Shown here: positions 36,874 through 46,032 of the stretch, piece by piece | Numbering within the stretch: the stretch's first letter is position 1 | Layout: each line of letters starts with the position of its first letter | NCBI GenBank assembly: GCA_945952105.1 | Contig: CAMFGZ010000016.1 | Location: 62,001-126,000, forward strand | Source of the DNA: an uncultured Rhodospirillaceae bacterium | GTDB taxonomy: Bacteria > Pseudomonadota > Alphaproteobacteria > Reyranellales > Reyranellaceae | DNA: 64,000 nt | Reading direction: 5' to 3' | The notes under the pieces: generated by a model | What the model was told of the DNA's origin: nothing | What the model saw: only the letters and a program-made list of their open reading frames with translations | Database searches by the model: none | Made by a program: the position numbers and the translations under genes

Positions 36874-38211
36874 ATGGAAATGACCACAGCAACTTTGCCT
36901 CGCGTCTCGGTCGTCGGTCTCGGCAAGCTCGGTGCCCCGCTGGCGGCGGTGCTCGCCAGCCGCGGCTTCTCGGTGATCGGCCTGGATGTGAACAAGACGT
37001 TCGTCGACGCGATGAACGCCGGCAAGATGCCCATCGTCGAGCCGCAGCTCAATGAGCTGATCGCCGCCAACAAGGAGCGCCTGTCGGCGACCATGGACGC
37101 CAACGAGGCGATCCAGAAGAGCGACGCCAGTTTCGTGATCGTGCCGACCCCGTCGGACAGCACCGGCTTCTTCTCCAACCGTTTCGTTCTCCAGGCCATG
37201 GAGACGCTCGGCAAGGCGCTACGCAACAAGAAGGGTTACCACATGGTCGTCATCACCTCGACGGTGATGCCGGGCACCATGGCGGCGGAGATCGCCCCCG
37301 CTCTCGAGGCCGCGTCGGGCCGCAAGATCGGGCCGGAACTCGGCCTCTGCTACAATCCGGAATTCATCGCGCTGGGCAGCGTCGTGCGCGACATGCTCTT
37401 CCCCGACTCGATCCTGGTCGGCCAGAGCGACCCCAAGGCCGGCGACATGCTTGCCACCATCTACCTGCAGATGTGCGAGAAGAAGCCGCCGGTGCAGCGC
37501 ATGAACTGGGTGAGCGCGGAGCTGACCAAGATCTCGGTCAACACCTACGTCACGACCAAGATCTCCTACGCCAACATGCTGGCCGACATCTGCGACCGCC
37601 TCCCGGGCGCAGACGTCGACGTCGTGACCAAGGCGCTGGGCGCCGACACGCGCATCGGCTCGAAGTACCTCAAGGGTGCGATGGGCTATGGCGGCCCCTG
37701 CTTCCCGCGCGACAACGTCGCGTTTGCAGCACTCGCCCGCAAGCTTGGCGCCCGCGCCGACGTGGCGGAGGCGACCGACCGCATCAACAATTTCCAGATC
37801 GAGCGCCTGTCGAACCTCGTTGCGAAGTTCGCCAAGGCCGGCACGCGCATCGCGCTGCTCGGCCTGTCCTACAAGCCGCAGACGCCCGTCGTGGAGGAAA
37901 GCCACAGCGTCAAGCTCGCCGCAAATCTCGCCGACGCGGGATATGTTGTCGTCGTGCACGACCCGTTGGCGCAGGACGCGGCCCTCGCCGTGCTCGGCGA
38001 CAAGGTGGTGGGTGCCTCCTCGCTCGAGAGCGCGGTGCGCGAATGCGACCTGCTGATCGTCGGTACCGGCTGGCCGGAATACAAGGAGATCGACCCGGCG
38101 TGGTGCAAGCGGGAGGGCCAGCGCCTCACGGTCCTGGACCTGTGGCGCACCCTGCCCGCCGAGAAGTTCGAGGCGGTTGCAGACGTGCTGTACCTCGGCT
38201 CCGGCCGCTAG
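36874..38211 (+). CDS. UDP-sugar dehydrogenase (UDP-Glc/ManNAc dehydrogenase family)
   Basis: 445 residues. The N-terminal NAD site is VSVVGLGKLGAPLAAVL (Gly15-x-Gly17-x-x-Gly20). The central domain ends in MGYGGPCFPRDN, whose Cys276 is the catalytic thiol for the two-step oxidation to a uronic acid. The C-terminal domain contains IALLGLSYKPQTPVVEESHSVKLA. The conserved Lys/Asn helix appears as LTKISVNTYVTTKISYANMLAD. Which UDP-sugar it oxidises is not clear. It opens the surface-glycan locus. ATGs at 36874 and 36880 are both possible; the upstream ribosome site is weak. Confidence 0.9.
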   Translation: MEMTTATLPRVSVVGLGKLGAPLAAVLASRGFSVIGLDVNKTFVDAMNAGKMPIVEPQLNELIAANKERLSATMDANEAIQKSDASFVIVPTPSDSTGFFSNRFVLQAMETLGKALRNKKGYHMVVITSTVMPGTMAAEIAPALEAASGRKIGPELGLCYNPEFIALGSVVRDMLFPDSILVGQSDPKAGDMLATIYLQMCEKKPPVQRMNWVSAELTKISVNTYVTTKISYANMLADICDRLPGADVDVVTKALGADTRIGSKYLKGAMGYGGPCFPRDNVAFAALARKLGARADVAEATDRINNFQIERLSNLVAKFAKAGTRIALLGLSYKPQTPVVEESHSVKLAANLADAGYVVVVHDPLAQDAALAVLGDKVVGASSLESAVRECDLLIVGTGWPEYKEIDPAWCKREGQRLTVLDLWRTLPAEKFEAVADVLYLGSGR

Positions 38212-38236
38212 AGACACCTGGACCTGCTCCAGATGC

Positions 38237-38263
38237 AAAAGCCCGCGCTTTCGCGGGCTTTTT
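38237..38263 (+). terminator. Intrinsic terminator after the UDP-sugar dehydrogenase gene
   Basis: AAAAGCCCGCG / CGCGGGCTTTTT stem with a short CTTT-type loop and a T-run, starting 26 bases after the stop. It probably separates the dehydrogenase from the membrane-protein pair. Confidence 0.88.
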
Positions 38264-38309
38264 CATGCCTGACGTTGGCAGCAAAAAACGAATCTGGCAC
38301 AGACGAACC

Positions 38310-40034
38310 ATGCCGACGCCACTCTTCCCTCCCATGACCACGAAGCCGAGCTGGCAGGTGTCGGACGATACGGGCCAAGCCGGCATTGCGCTCGACGCGA
38401 TCCTGATCGGGTGCCTGTCCTTCTGCGGGCTCATCGCTCTGATCCTCTGGTACGACAACGCGCAAGGCATCACGGGGAACGGCGTCTTCAAGGCATTGCA
38501 GCTGAAGCCATGGGCGCAGACGCCGGCCACCGCGTCGCTCGACCCTTCCAACTACCTTTACTTCCCGATCGTCGGGCGCCTTTGCGCTCTACTCGATTTA
38601 GCCGGCATCTACCCGGGCGACCCGCGCCGGCAGATGACCGTCGTCCACGCCGCCAGCGCCGCAGCCTGCCTGTCGACGATGTACCTTTTCGTGCGGCATC
38701 TGACCCGCGACCGAACGATCGCCTGGCTCGCTGCCCTGTTTCATCTCGCCGGCGGCTTCTTCCTCAATCTCGCGATCAGCAACGAAGACATCATGCCGTC
38801 CTACACGCTGATGTTCGTCGCGATGGCCGTTGCCGGCATGTGGTTCACCCGGCCGAGCGTCCGGCGCGTTGTCATCGTGGCCGTGCTCTTCACGCTTGCC
38901 TGGCTGTTCGAGTGGCGGCTGATGTTTCCCACCCTGCCGGCCATGGTGCTGGCGCTCGCGCTCGCCCCCGGCCGCCCCATGGCGCGAGTCGGTTGGATTG
39001 CGACATTCCTGATGAGCTGTCTGGGCGTCGTGGCGCTCCTTCAGCTGCTGTGGGGCGGCCAGCCTGGAAATCCATACCGGTTAATCGATCTAATCTGGAC
39101 TGCGAAGGGTGTTGAGAGCGGCTGGGCGGGTTTCACCGCGGCCAAGTGGTGGTTCCTGTGGGTCGGCATCAGTGAAACACTTCTGGGAGGTCGCAATGTC
39201 GGCGAACTGGCCTCGCTGCCGCTCTACGCGCCCGAAATGACGGTGGCGGCGCTCGTCATCCTGGCGCTCGCGGCCGGCGTCCTGCTGCTTTTCTGGCGCA
39301 ACCGGCTCGCACCGCAGACCCGTATCCTGGTGGCCATCTTCGGCGGAACCTTTGCCGCCGGCGAGGTGATGAACGTCTATTCCCAGCCACAGGACCCTCA
39401 GATGCAGATCAACGTCATGCTCTGGCTGACGATCGCGGCAGCCTTGATCACGGCTCATGCCGCTCGTTCGCAGCGGCGCGCGGCGCTGCTTGCCTTCGGC
39501 TGCGTGTCGGCGGGAATCCTCGCCTACAATGTCCATGCGCTTGCCGCGACGCGCGGGGAGGACACGCTATGGCGAAACACACTCCAGCGCGTGGAGGAGC
39601 ATGTCCCTCCGGCCAAGAGCTTCCTGCTGGTGCACGGTTTCGAAAGCCTGGTTTCCCAGACCTATTATCACTGGAATGGAGACTGGAAGTTCTTCGACAC
39701 GCTCGGGCCGGCGCCCACGCCGGGCACGAAGTTCAAGGTTCTGGCTCTGGTCAGCGGCGCTGTGAACCGGCCCCGCCTGACCGGCCCCGAACTGGCCGCG
39801 GAGCTCGAACAGCAGATTTTGCAGGCAATGGCCCTCGGTTACGACGTGGTCGCCGTCGATCTCTGGAACTGGAGCCGCGACAAGATGGAATCGTCGCTTT
39901 CGACGGTCGCCGACAGAAGCAAGTCCGACGCCCTCTACGACATGCTCCACACACGATTCAACGGCACCCCCGTTTATGACGATCCGGTTGCAGGCCCGTT
40001 CGTGCGTCTGACCCCCGTCGCCGGTCCCCGGTAG
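38310..40034 (+). CDS. Large polytopic membrane protein of unrecognised family, paralogue 1 (GT-C-like architecture)
   Basis: 574 residues with roughly ten hydrophobic helices over residues ~25-430 and a soluble C-terminal domain of ~130 residues. Segments shared almost exactly with the next gene are LDPSNYLYFP, GDPRRQM, LNLAISNEDIMPSYT, LFEWRLMFPTLPA, VYSQPQDPQMQINVMLWLT and FLLVHGFESLVS. Acidic residues in the first long loop and the helix count resemble GT-C glycosyltransferases or flippases, but no definite signature is seen, so function is only suggested by the glycan context. Starts at 38310 or 38334 are possible, both with weak ribosome sites. Confidence 0.7.
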   Translation: MPTPLFPPMTTKPSWQVSDDTGQAGIALDAILIGCLSFCGLIALILWYDNAQGITGNGVFKALQLKPWAQTPATASLDPSNYLYFPIVGRLCALLDLAGIYPGDPRRQMTVVHAASAAACLSTMYLFVRHLTRDRTIAWLAALFHLAGGFFLNLAISNEDIMPSYTLMFVAMAVAGMWFTRPSVRRVVIVAVLFTLAWLFEWRLMFPTLPAMVLALALAPGRPMARVGWIATFLMSCLGVVALLQLLWGGQPGNPYRLIDLIWTAKGVESGWAGFTAAKWWFLWVGISETLLGGRNVGELASLPLYAPEMTVAALVILALAAGVLLLFWRNRLAPQTRILVAIFGGTFAAGEVMNVYSQPQDPQMQINVMLWLTIAAALITAHAARSQRRAALLAFGCVSAGILAYNVHALAATRGEDTLWRNTLQRVEEHVPPAKSFLLVHGFESLVSQTYYHWNGDWKFFDTLGPAPTPGTKFKVLALVSGAVNRPRLTGPELAAELEQQILQAMALGYDVVAVDLWNWSRDKMESSLSTVADRSKSDALYDMLHTRFNGTPVYDDPVAGPFVRLTPVAGPR

Positions 40035-40097
40035 CATTTTACGCACCGGCCACCGCCCTTGGCACTTCCGCCCACGCTGTGGCAGAAACCCTAAATC

Positions 40098-41810
40098 TTG
40101 GGGAAACAGACACTTACGCGAATCGACGGCCGGCCGGGCACCGTGCCTGCCTGGTGGTACGACAGGCCAGCTCTCGTCGACCTGGCCATCCTCTTTCTCG
40201 CCTCTCTGGCAGGCCTGGTCTGGCTAGTCGGCTGGCTGGACAATCCGCAGGCTCTGACCAGCAACGGCGTCTTCAAGGCGATGACGGTCCGCGACTGGCT
40301 GGCCGACTACGTCAAGACGCCTCTCGACCCCTCCAATTTCCACTACTACCCGTTCGTCGCCTTCCTCTGTCATCTGCTCGACCTGACCGGCGTCCAGACC
40401 GGCGATCCGCGCCGGCAGATCGCGCTCATCAACTGTCTCTTCGGCGCCTTAAGCCTCTGCATCGTCTACCTGATGGTGCGCGCCGTCACAGGCCGCCGCG
40501 ACGTGGCGTGGGCCGCGGCAGCCTTCCACCTGGGCGGCGCCTTCTTCCTCAACCTGTCGATCAGCAACGAAGACATCATCCCGTCCTACACGTTCCTCCT
40601 CGGCTCGATGGCCCTCGCCGCCGTATGGTTCGTCAATCCGACTCCCACACGCATCGCCATCGTCGCCGTCGTATTCGCCCTCTCCTGGCTGTTCGAATGG
40701 CGTCTGATGTTTCCAACGCTGCCGGCCCTGCTGGTGGCCGTCACACTGGCGCCCGCTCCGATCTGGAAGAGGTGCCTGCGCGTCGTGGTCTTCCTGGCCG
40801 CCATGGTCGGCACCGCGGAGATCGCGATGCAGCTCTGGGGGCCGCACAACGGCAACGTCGGCACCGTGCGGGACCTCCTCTGGACAGGAAAGGCGGTCGA
40901 GTCAGGTTGGGCGGGCTTCGCCAGCCGCAAGCTCGTTTTCCTCTGGGTCGGCATCACCGAATATCTTCTCGGAGGCAAGAACCTGGGCGATCTCGCGTAT
41001 CTCAGCGCCCTCAGGACGGAAATCCTCGTTGCGACCGTTTTCATCGCTCTTGTCGCGATCGGATGGCTGACCCTGCTCCGGAGAGACGTCGGCTCACTGA
41101 ATGCGCGCGTCCTGGCAGCAGTCTTCGGCGTGAACTTCCTGGCCGGCGAATTCTTCAATGCTTACTCGCAGCCGCAGGACCCGCAAATGCAGATCAACGT
41201 GATGATCTGGCTGACGGTGGCCTGGGCGGCCATCGTCGCGGCTGCCACCCGCAGATACGGCCCGGCCGTGCCTCGTATCGCCATCGTGCTGGCCGCCGCC
41301 CTGGTGTCCTACAACATCTACAGGATGGCCCCCGCCCGGGGGGCCGATGGACAGTGGCGGGCCGCCTTGTCCAATGTCGAACGACACGCCGATCCCGCGC
41401 GCACGGTCTTTCTGGTGCACGGATTTGAACCGTTCGTCTCTGAGACCTTCTATGAGTGGCGCGGCGATTGGAATTACTTTCCCAAGCTGGGCCCCGCTCC
41501 ATCGCCCAAGCCGAAGATCAAGCTCCTCGCCTTCGTGAACGGTCCGATCCATCAGCCAGGCGCAAGCGGCGAGGAGCTCGCCGCCGAACTCAGCCGCCAA
41601 ATCGGCCATGCCATGGATCTCGGCTACGAAGTCGTCGCGGACTATGTGTGGGAGCTTTCGGAGGCGAATTTCACCTCGTACTTGGCGACGGTCGCCGACT
41701 CGTCGAAGGCCTCGACGATCTACAGGACGCTGCACGTGAAGTTCATCGGGACGCCGTTTTTCGTCGACCCGGTCGCCGGCGCCTTCTTTCGCCTAAGACG
41801 TGCGGATTGA
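40098..41810 (+). CDS. Large polytopic membrane protein, paralogue 2 (GT-C-like architecture)
   Basis: 570 residues, a tandem duplicate of the preceding gene with the same helix layout and C-terminal domain. Matching segments are LDPSNFHYYP, GDPRRQI, LNLSISNEDIIPSYT, LFEWRLMFPTLPALL, YSQPQDPQMQINVMIWLT and FLVHGFEPFVSE. No ATG precedes the first helix in frame. TTG at 40098 gives the best N-terminus (MGKQTLTRID), and GTG at 40143 is the alternative. The overall 63-base gap suggests cotranscription with paralogue 1. Function is unknown; an envelope polysaccharide role is inferred from the neighbours. Confidence 0.68.
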   Translation: MGKQTLTRIDGRPGTVPAWWYDRPALVDLAILFLASLAGLVWLVGWLDNPQALTSNGVFKAMTVRDWLADYVKTPLDPSNFHYYPFVAFLCHLLDLTGVQTGDPRRQIALINCLFGALSLCIVYLMVRAVTGRRDVAWAAAAFHLGGAFFLNLSISNEDIIPSYTFLLGSMALAAVWFVNPTPTRIAIVAVVFALSWLFEWRLMFPTLPALLVAVTLAPAPIWKRCLRVVVFLAAMVGTAEIAMQLWGPHNGNVGTVRDLLWTGKAVESGWAGFASRKLVFLWVGITEYLLGGKNLGDLAYLSALRTEILVATVFIALVAIGWLTLLRRDVGSLNARVLAAVFGVNFLAGEFFNAYSQPQDPQMQINVMIWLTVAWAAIVAAATRRYGPAVPRIAIVLAAALVSYNIYRMAPARGADGQWRAALSNVERHADPARTVFLVHGFEPFVSETFYEWRGDWNYFPKLGPAPSPKPKIKLLAFVNGPIHQPGASGEELAAELSRQIGHAMDLGYEVVADYVWELSEANFTSYLATVADSSKASTIYRTLHVKFIGTPFFVDPVAGAFFRLRRAD

Positions 41811-41879
41811 GGCCGCTATATGGCCTGCGCTGGCTCTGCTAGGCTGCACCGTCGAAGCCATTCATAGACTTGGAATGAC

Positions 41880-42908
41880 ATGAGCACTGCGTTCGCCGCT
41901 TACCTTGCCGGAAGCCTTTCCTCGGAACGTTTCACCTTCATCGATATCGGCTGTTCCGGCGGAATCGATCCCGCCTGGCGCATCTTCGGCGACCGGCTGC
42001 GGTCGCTCGCATTCGACGCCAGCCTCGACGAGTGCGAGCGGCTGACCAGGGAAGAGACACATCCCGATGTCAGATACATGGGCGGATTCGTCGGCCTGAG
42101 TGCGGACCATCCTTTCACACGTGCAGCGGCGGGAAAGCCGCCGCAGGTCCGCAATCCCTTCGCGCGAACCAGCGCCGCGCGGGCGTATCACCTGAAAAAA
42201 GAACGGATGGCCACGGCCACGCTCAAGGAGAAGCTCCACGTCAACGCCTGGAATCTGACGAAGCTCGGCGACCCCACGAAGCCGATCATCGTCCCGGATG
42301 TTCTCGCGAGTCTCGGCTGGACCGACATCGACCTTCTCAAGATTGACATCGATGGCCCGGACTTCCACGTCCTGCATTCCTTCGATGACAAGTTCGACAG
42401 GTTGAACGTCCTAGCCGCCCGCGTTGAGGTGAATCTGTGCGGGGGCACGGACCCGACCGAGCACACATTCCACAATACCGACCGCTTCATGCGCGACCGC
42501 GGCTTCGAACTGCTCGCGCTCGATGTGCGCAATTATTCGATGGCCGCACTCCCCTCGCCTTTCGCCATCACCTCGCCAGCGCAAACGCTGACGGGACGGC
42601 CATTCCAGGCCGAAGCCTTCTATGCGCGCGATCCGGCCGGTCCGGACTGGCGGCACATGGCCGACACAATTGGCGCGGAGAAGCTGGGCAAGCTGGCGGC
42701 CATTTTCTCGGTTTGGGGCCAGCCAGATGCTGCCGCCGAACTCCTGACGCTGTTCCGCGACAGGCTCGCCACCGTCATCGATGTCGATCTCGGCCTCGAA
42801 CTGCTCGCCGGCCAAGCCCAGCTTGGCCGCGACAAAGCCGACAACTACACCAGCTACATTGCCGCGTTCGAGGCCGACGCCCCGTCCTTCTATCCGCCGC
42901 CGAACTAG
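41880..42908 (+). CDS. FkbM-type SAM methyltransferase-like protein, paralogue B
   Basis: 342 residues, a close paralogue of 33684-34769: FTFIDIGCSGGIDPAWRIFGDRL, DIDLLKIDIDGPDFHVLHSFDDK, HTFHNTDRFMRDRGFELLALDVRNYSM and the same C-terminal helical extension (EKLGKLAAIFSVWGQPDAAAELL). The shared core fits an FkbM-like methyl transfer to a sugar hydroxyl. It follows the membrane-protein pair by 69 bases on the same strand. It ends convergently with the putative glycosyltransferase gene, overlapping it by four bases. Confidence 0.75.
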   Translation: MSTAFAAYLAGSLSSERFTFIDIGCSGGIDPAWRIFGDRLRSLAFDASLDECERLTREETHPDVRYMGGFVGLSADHPFTRAAAGKPPQVRNPFARTSAARAYHLKKERMATATLKEKLHVNAWNLTKLGDPTKPIIVPDVLASLGWTDIDLLKIDIDGPDFHVLHSFDDKFDRLNVLAARVEVNLCGGTDPTEHTFHNTDRFMRDRGFELLALDVRNYSMAALPSPFAITSPAQTLTGRPFQAEAFYARDPAGPDWRHMADTIGAEKLGKLAAIFSVWGQPDAAAELLTLFRDRLATVIDVDLGLELLAGQAQLGRDKADNYTSYIAAFEADAPSFYPPPN

Positions 42909-44482
42909 AGAGCGCGGCGTCCGCGGAAGCGCAGGACCTTGCCGCGAAGGCTGGGATCGATACGCGGCAGCCCGGCGAGGACCTGGCTGCAGAAGGGATT
43001 GATGTTGGCACCGACATAGTCGGTGAAGAGCGGCCAGAACTTGTTGTAGATCACGTTCACGCCGACGAAGCGGCGCGGCGTCCGGCGATTGGGCGGTCGC
43101 GTTTCGGCCTCCGATGCGGCCGCCTGCTTGAACAGACGAGATATGACCTTGAGACGCTTGGTATCGACTGGCCCGGCGTGCCGGCCCGCCCGGACGGGCT
43201 CGTCGGCTCGCTGGGTCGCCAGGCCGAACTCGAAGACGAACATGTCCGTCTTCGGCAGAAGCGTTTCGAAACTGTCCCGCTCGACGCCGTCCAGGTCCGT
43301 CGGAAGGCCCTCGCACTCCGTCGGGATGAGGATCTTGCCGGTGAAACCCATCGCCTTCCACGCGACGGCGAACCGGCTCACGAACTCGGCACGCGCCGCA
43401 ACGAGCATCACCGACGTCGAACGCGGAAAAGTCAGCATCTGATCGCACACGAACGGCAGAGTATGCGGAATGTCATAGGTGAGATCGTCGTAGAGATGCC
43501 ATTCGAGGCTGGTCGACGAGTAGGAAACCTCGGCGGGTTTGATGGCCGCGTCCAACCCGGCGGTGAAACGCTGATAGGACGTCTCCCGATCGAGCCTGAT
43601 CTCCTCGATCTCCACATCGGGCCAGCCCCAGTTCTCGGCCTGGGAGGCGATGTAGGGAGTCGCCACGTCCCAGATATACTGGTCCTGGTTGTTCATGCGG
43701 GTCTGGCGGCCCTTGTTGTTGGCCGCCGCGACGCGGGTGTGGTCGCAGTGATAGCCGAATACCTTGTCGATCAGCGTGTCGACGCGGCCACGATAGAGGG
43801 CAAGGCGCGCCGCCAGGTTGGAATCGCAGTGCCACCCCAGAAGCATCGACTCGTCGAAGCCATGGATCTCGAACATGTCCTCGCGCAGCGCCGCCTGGAA
43901 ATCGCCCAGCGCGTCGTACTTCATCGGCATGAAGTTATGGACGACCTGGTTCAGGTGGTAGCGAACCGACCAGTCGCGCAGCTTGGCGAGATTGCCCGCC
44001 GGATCGCGACGGTCGAAGGCCGCCTCCCAGAGCATCTCCGGCAGCTCGAATCGCGGGATCTGGTAGAAGCCGTCGGGAACGCCGCCCAGGATATCGCTGA
44101 GCGATTCACTCTCGACACGCGGCACCAGCAGCATGTCGGTGTTGGTATAGAGGATCCAACGGTTCTTCGGATTCGACCGCCGGAGCGCCACGTTGCGCGA
44201 CTGCGATTCCAGCGCGACCAGATGGGTCTTCGACTTCAGATGGGCGTGCTGCTCGGGGCGAATCCTGAGAATCCGCATCACCTTCTTGGTCTTTTCCGTC
44301 AGCGTGTCGTGGATCGCCTCGGGAAAGGTCGGATGATCGTCCGGCGTGTTGTAGTCGACGAACAGGATCTCGTCGTCCGGATCCGACATGACCTCGGAAA
44401 TCGCGTTGAAACTGATCGCGGCGCGCTTGTGGAGATTGTAGCCGTGGGTGTCGTTGCGGCCGTAGAGGATGACGGAAAACAT
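42905..44482 (-). CDS. Putative glycosyltransferase of GT-A type, two-part protein
   Basis: 525 residues. The N-terminus FSVILYGRNDTHGYNLHKRAAISFNAIS and an acidic site at WILYTNTDMLLV (Asn114-Thr-Asp116, DxD-like) suggest a nucleotide-sugar-binding GT-A fold; a GFDESMLLGWHCDSNLA segment resembles acceptor-side loops. The second half (residues ~330-525, TSVMLVAARAEFVSRFAVAWKAMGFTGKILIPTE) looks like a separate alpha-beta domain that I do not recognise. The N-terminal GRND pattern recurs in the protein at 50032-51468. It ends at the FkbM paralogue B gene and starts 40 bases after the TPR gene, so the two may be cotranscribed. Confidence 0.6.
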   Translation of the reverse strand: MFSVILYGRNDTHGYNLHKRAAISFNAISEVMSDPDDEILFVDYNTPDDHPTFPEAIHDTLTEKTKKVMRILRIRPEQHAHLKSKTHLVALESQSRNVALRRSNPKNRWILYTNTDMLLVPRVESESLSDILGGVPDGFYQIPRFELPEMLWEAAFDRRDPAGNLAKLRDWSVRYHLNQVVHNFMPMKYDALGDFQAALREDMFEIHGFDESMLLGWHCDSNLAARLALYRGRVDTLIDKVFGYHCDHTRVAAANNKGRQTRMNNQDQYIWDVATPYIASQAENWGWPDVEIEEIRLDRETSYQRFTAGLDAAIKPAEVSYSSTSLEWHLYDDLTYDIPHTLPFVCDQMLTFPRSTSVMLVAARAEFVSRFAVAWKAMGFTGKILIPTECEGLPTDLDGVERDSFETLLPKTDMFVFEFGLATQRADEPVRAGRHAGPVDTKRLKVISRLFKQAAASEAETRPPNRRTPRRFVGVNVIYNKFWPLFTDYVGANINPFCSQVLAGLPRIDPSLRGKVLRFRGRRAL

Positions 44483-44521
44483 GCTACCTCACGCGACGGG
44501 CGATGGGCTTGACGTTGAACT

Positions 44522-45655
44522 TCAGGACGCACGCGCTAGTTCGTTGCGCGCGGCGGCATACTCGACGAGATCGAGGGGGCCCTGCTCGACGACTTCCTGC
44601 CAGCGCGAGCGAGCCACAGCAGGGTCGATGGCGGACTTGAGGACGGCCATCTGGAAGAGCGCTTCCGCCCGACGCCCGGTCGTATCGGCCTGGGCCAGCA
44701 CGGCGTCTTCCGTAGCCGCGCCGGCCTGCAGGGCGAGCAGCATCTCGGGCCATCCGTGCTGGTCGGCGACGGTTCCGGCCATCGCCGGCCGGCCCGTCCT
44801 TGTCCTCGCCGTGTTCAGATACAGCTTCCAGTACGGGTCACTGGGATCGGCCTGGCTCACGGCCTCCAGATGGGGAATGGCGGCCTCGTAGTCAGCAAGG
44901 CGAAGCGCCAGATAGGCACAGGCTGCCGGACGGCCACTTGCGATCTCGAGCTGCAGCCGCCAATCGGCGTTGGCCTCGGCGACCTTACCAAGGGCCATAT
45001 GCACGATACCGCGCGTGCTCAATGCCCCGGCGTCCCTCGGGCGGGCGGCCAAGACCTGATCGAGCAATTCGAGTGCGTCCTGATGACGACCGAGCGCCAC
45101 CAAGGCCTCCGCCTTCAAAGCAAGGACTTCCGGCAGGCCGGGTCGAAGCTTTAGCGCACGGTCGTAATCCGCCAGCGCGCGCCCGGCGTCGCCCTGGGCC
45201 AGATACGCATTTCCCCGCGCGATCAGGGGCAGGACGTTGCGCCGCAGCGATTGCCGGGCCGAGCTATAGGAGATGATCTCCGAAATGTAGGGGCCACGCT
45301 GACGGGCATAGAACGGCCGGTCCGGCGGCGCCGGACGATTGCGGGCGCGCGACAGCCGCGCGGCATCGTATCGGGCGCGGGCAAGGCTTTCCTGCCCCGT
45401 CAGGTCGAGCATCGCGCCCTCGGCTTCGAGGGCGTCGGCGAAGTCCGGATCGAGGGCCGCCGCGTCGGCGAACATGCTGGCCGCAAGCGGGATGTTTCCC
45501 GTGCGGGCGACGATGCGAGCGCGCAGATAGAGGGCCCGAGCCTTGCTGAGTTCGATCGAGAGCGGCTTTTCGTCCCCCTCTCCCGACCGAACGCTGCGAC
45601 GCAGAGAGTCGCGCAAAGAGCCTGACAGGCGTTCCAGCAAAGACAATTCGGTCAC
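44522..45655 (-). CDS. Tetratricopeptide-repeat protein
   Basis: About 377 residues, almost wholly helical, with TPR-like 34-residue units. Examples are [103 protein letters not shown] (given as positions ~55-80 and ~155-240). TPR proteins act as scaffolds for protein complexes; in polysaccharide loci they often accompany assembly machinery. A GTG at 45655 is my start; an ATG at 45703 would add 16 unlike residues. There is no signal peptide, so it is cytoplasmic or peripheral. Confidence 0.78.
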   Translation of the reverse strand: MTELSLLERLSGSLRDSLRRSVRSGEGDEKPLSIELSKARALYLRARIVARTGNIPLAASMFADAAALDPDFADALEAEGAMLDLTGQESLARARYDAARLSRARNRPAPPDRPFYARQRGPYISEIISYSSARQSLRRNVLPLIARGNAYLAQGDAGRALADYDRALKLRPGLPEVLALKAEALVALGRHQDALELLDQVLAARPRDAGALSTRGIVHMALGKVAEANADWRLQLEIASGRPAACAYLALRLADYEAAIPHLEAVSQADPSDPYWKLYLNTARTRTGRPAMAGTVADQHGWPEMLLALQAGAATEDAVLAQADTTGRRAEALFQMAVLKSAIDPAVARSRWQEVVEQGPLDLVEYAAARNELARAS

Positions 45656-46032
45656 TTTTGGTGAATTCCCAAACCGCCGGCCGCTCCTCCAACTGCCATC
45701 CATCGCAGCCGGGGCCAGGAATTTGGCTCATCCGTGCGACAACGCAGCCGGTCATAGCAAGCAGGCGGGATTACGTTTGGCATTTGACGACTCGGTCGGC
45801 TAACTCACGGCAAAAGAGGCGTCAAGCGAGTGTTCCCTTCTCGTCGGCCGGGATACCCTGCCAACCGGCTCCAGCCTGTCGAAAGACCACCCGAAGCGGT
45901 CAAACCAAGGTCCGGAACCCTATTGTAGTCGCTTCTTCTATGCTACGCCCTGCCGGCTTAAGCCAGTGCCCAAGCGCCCGATCGGCGGTTTCCAGCCTCA
46001 AAAAGTTGCCAGCGGACCAGCGACCCGAACAA
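45656..46032. other. 377-base intergenic region between divergent TPR and gmd genes
   Basis: No conserved ORF, repeat or hairpin stands out. It must contain the promoters of the TPR/glycosyltransferase pair (leftward) and of the gmd cassette (rightward). I could not find a convincing -35/-10 pair on either strand. The stretch near 45920-45950 (TTGTAG...TATGCT) has box-like hexamers but the wrong spacing. Confidence 0.6.

Noticed and set aside
37473-38309. Upstream extension of the first membrane protein
   Set aside because: Overlaps the real UDP-sugar dehydrogenase gene in another frame and crosses the terminator at 38237-38263.
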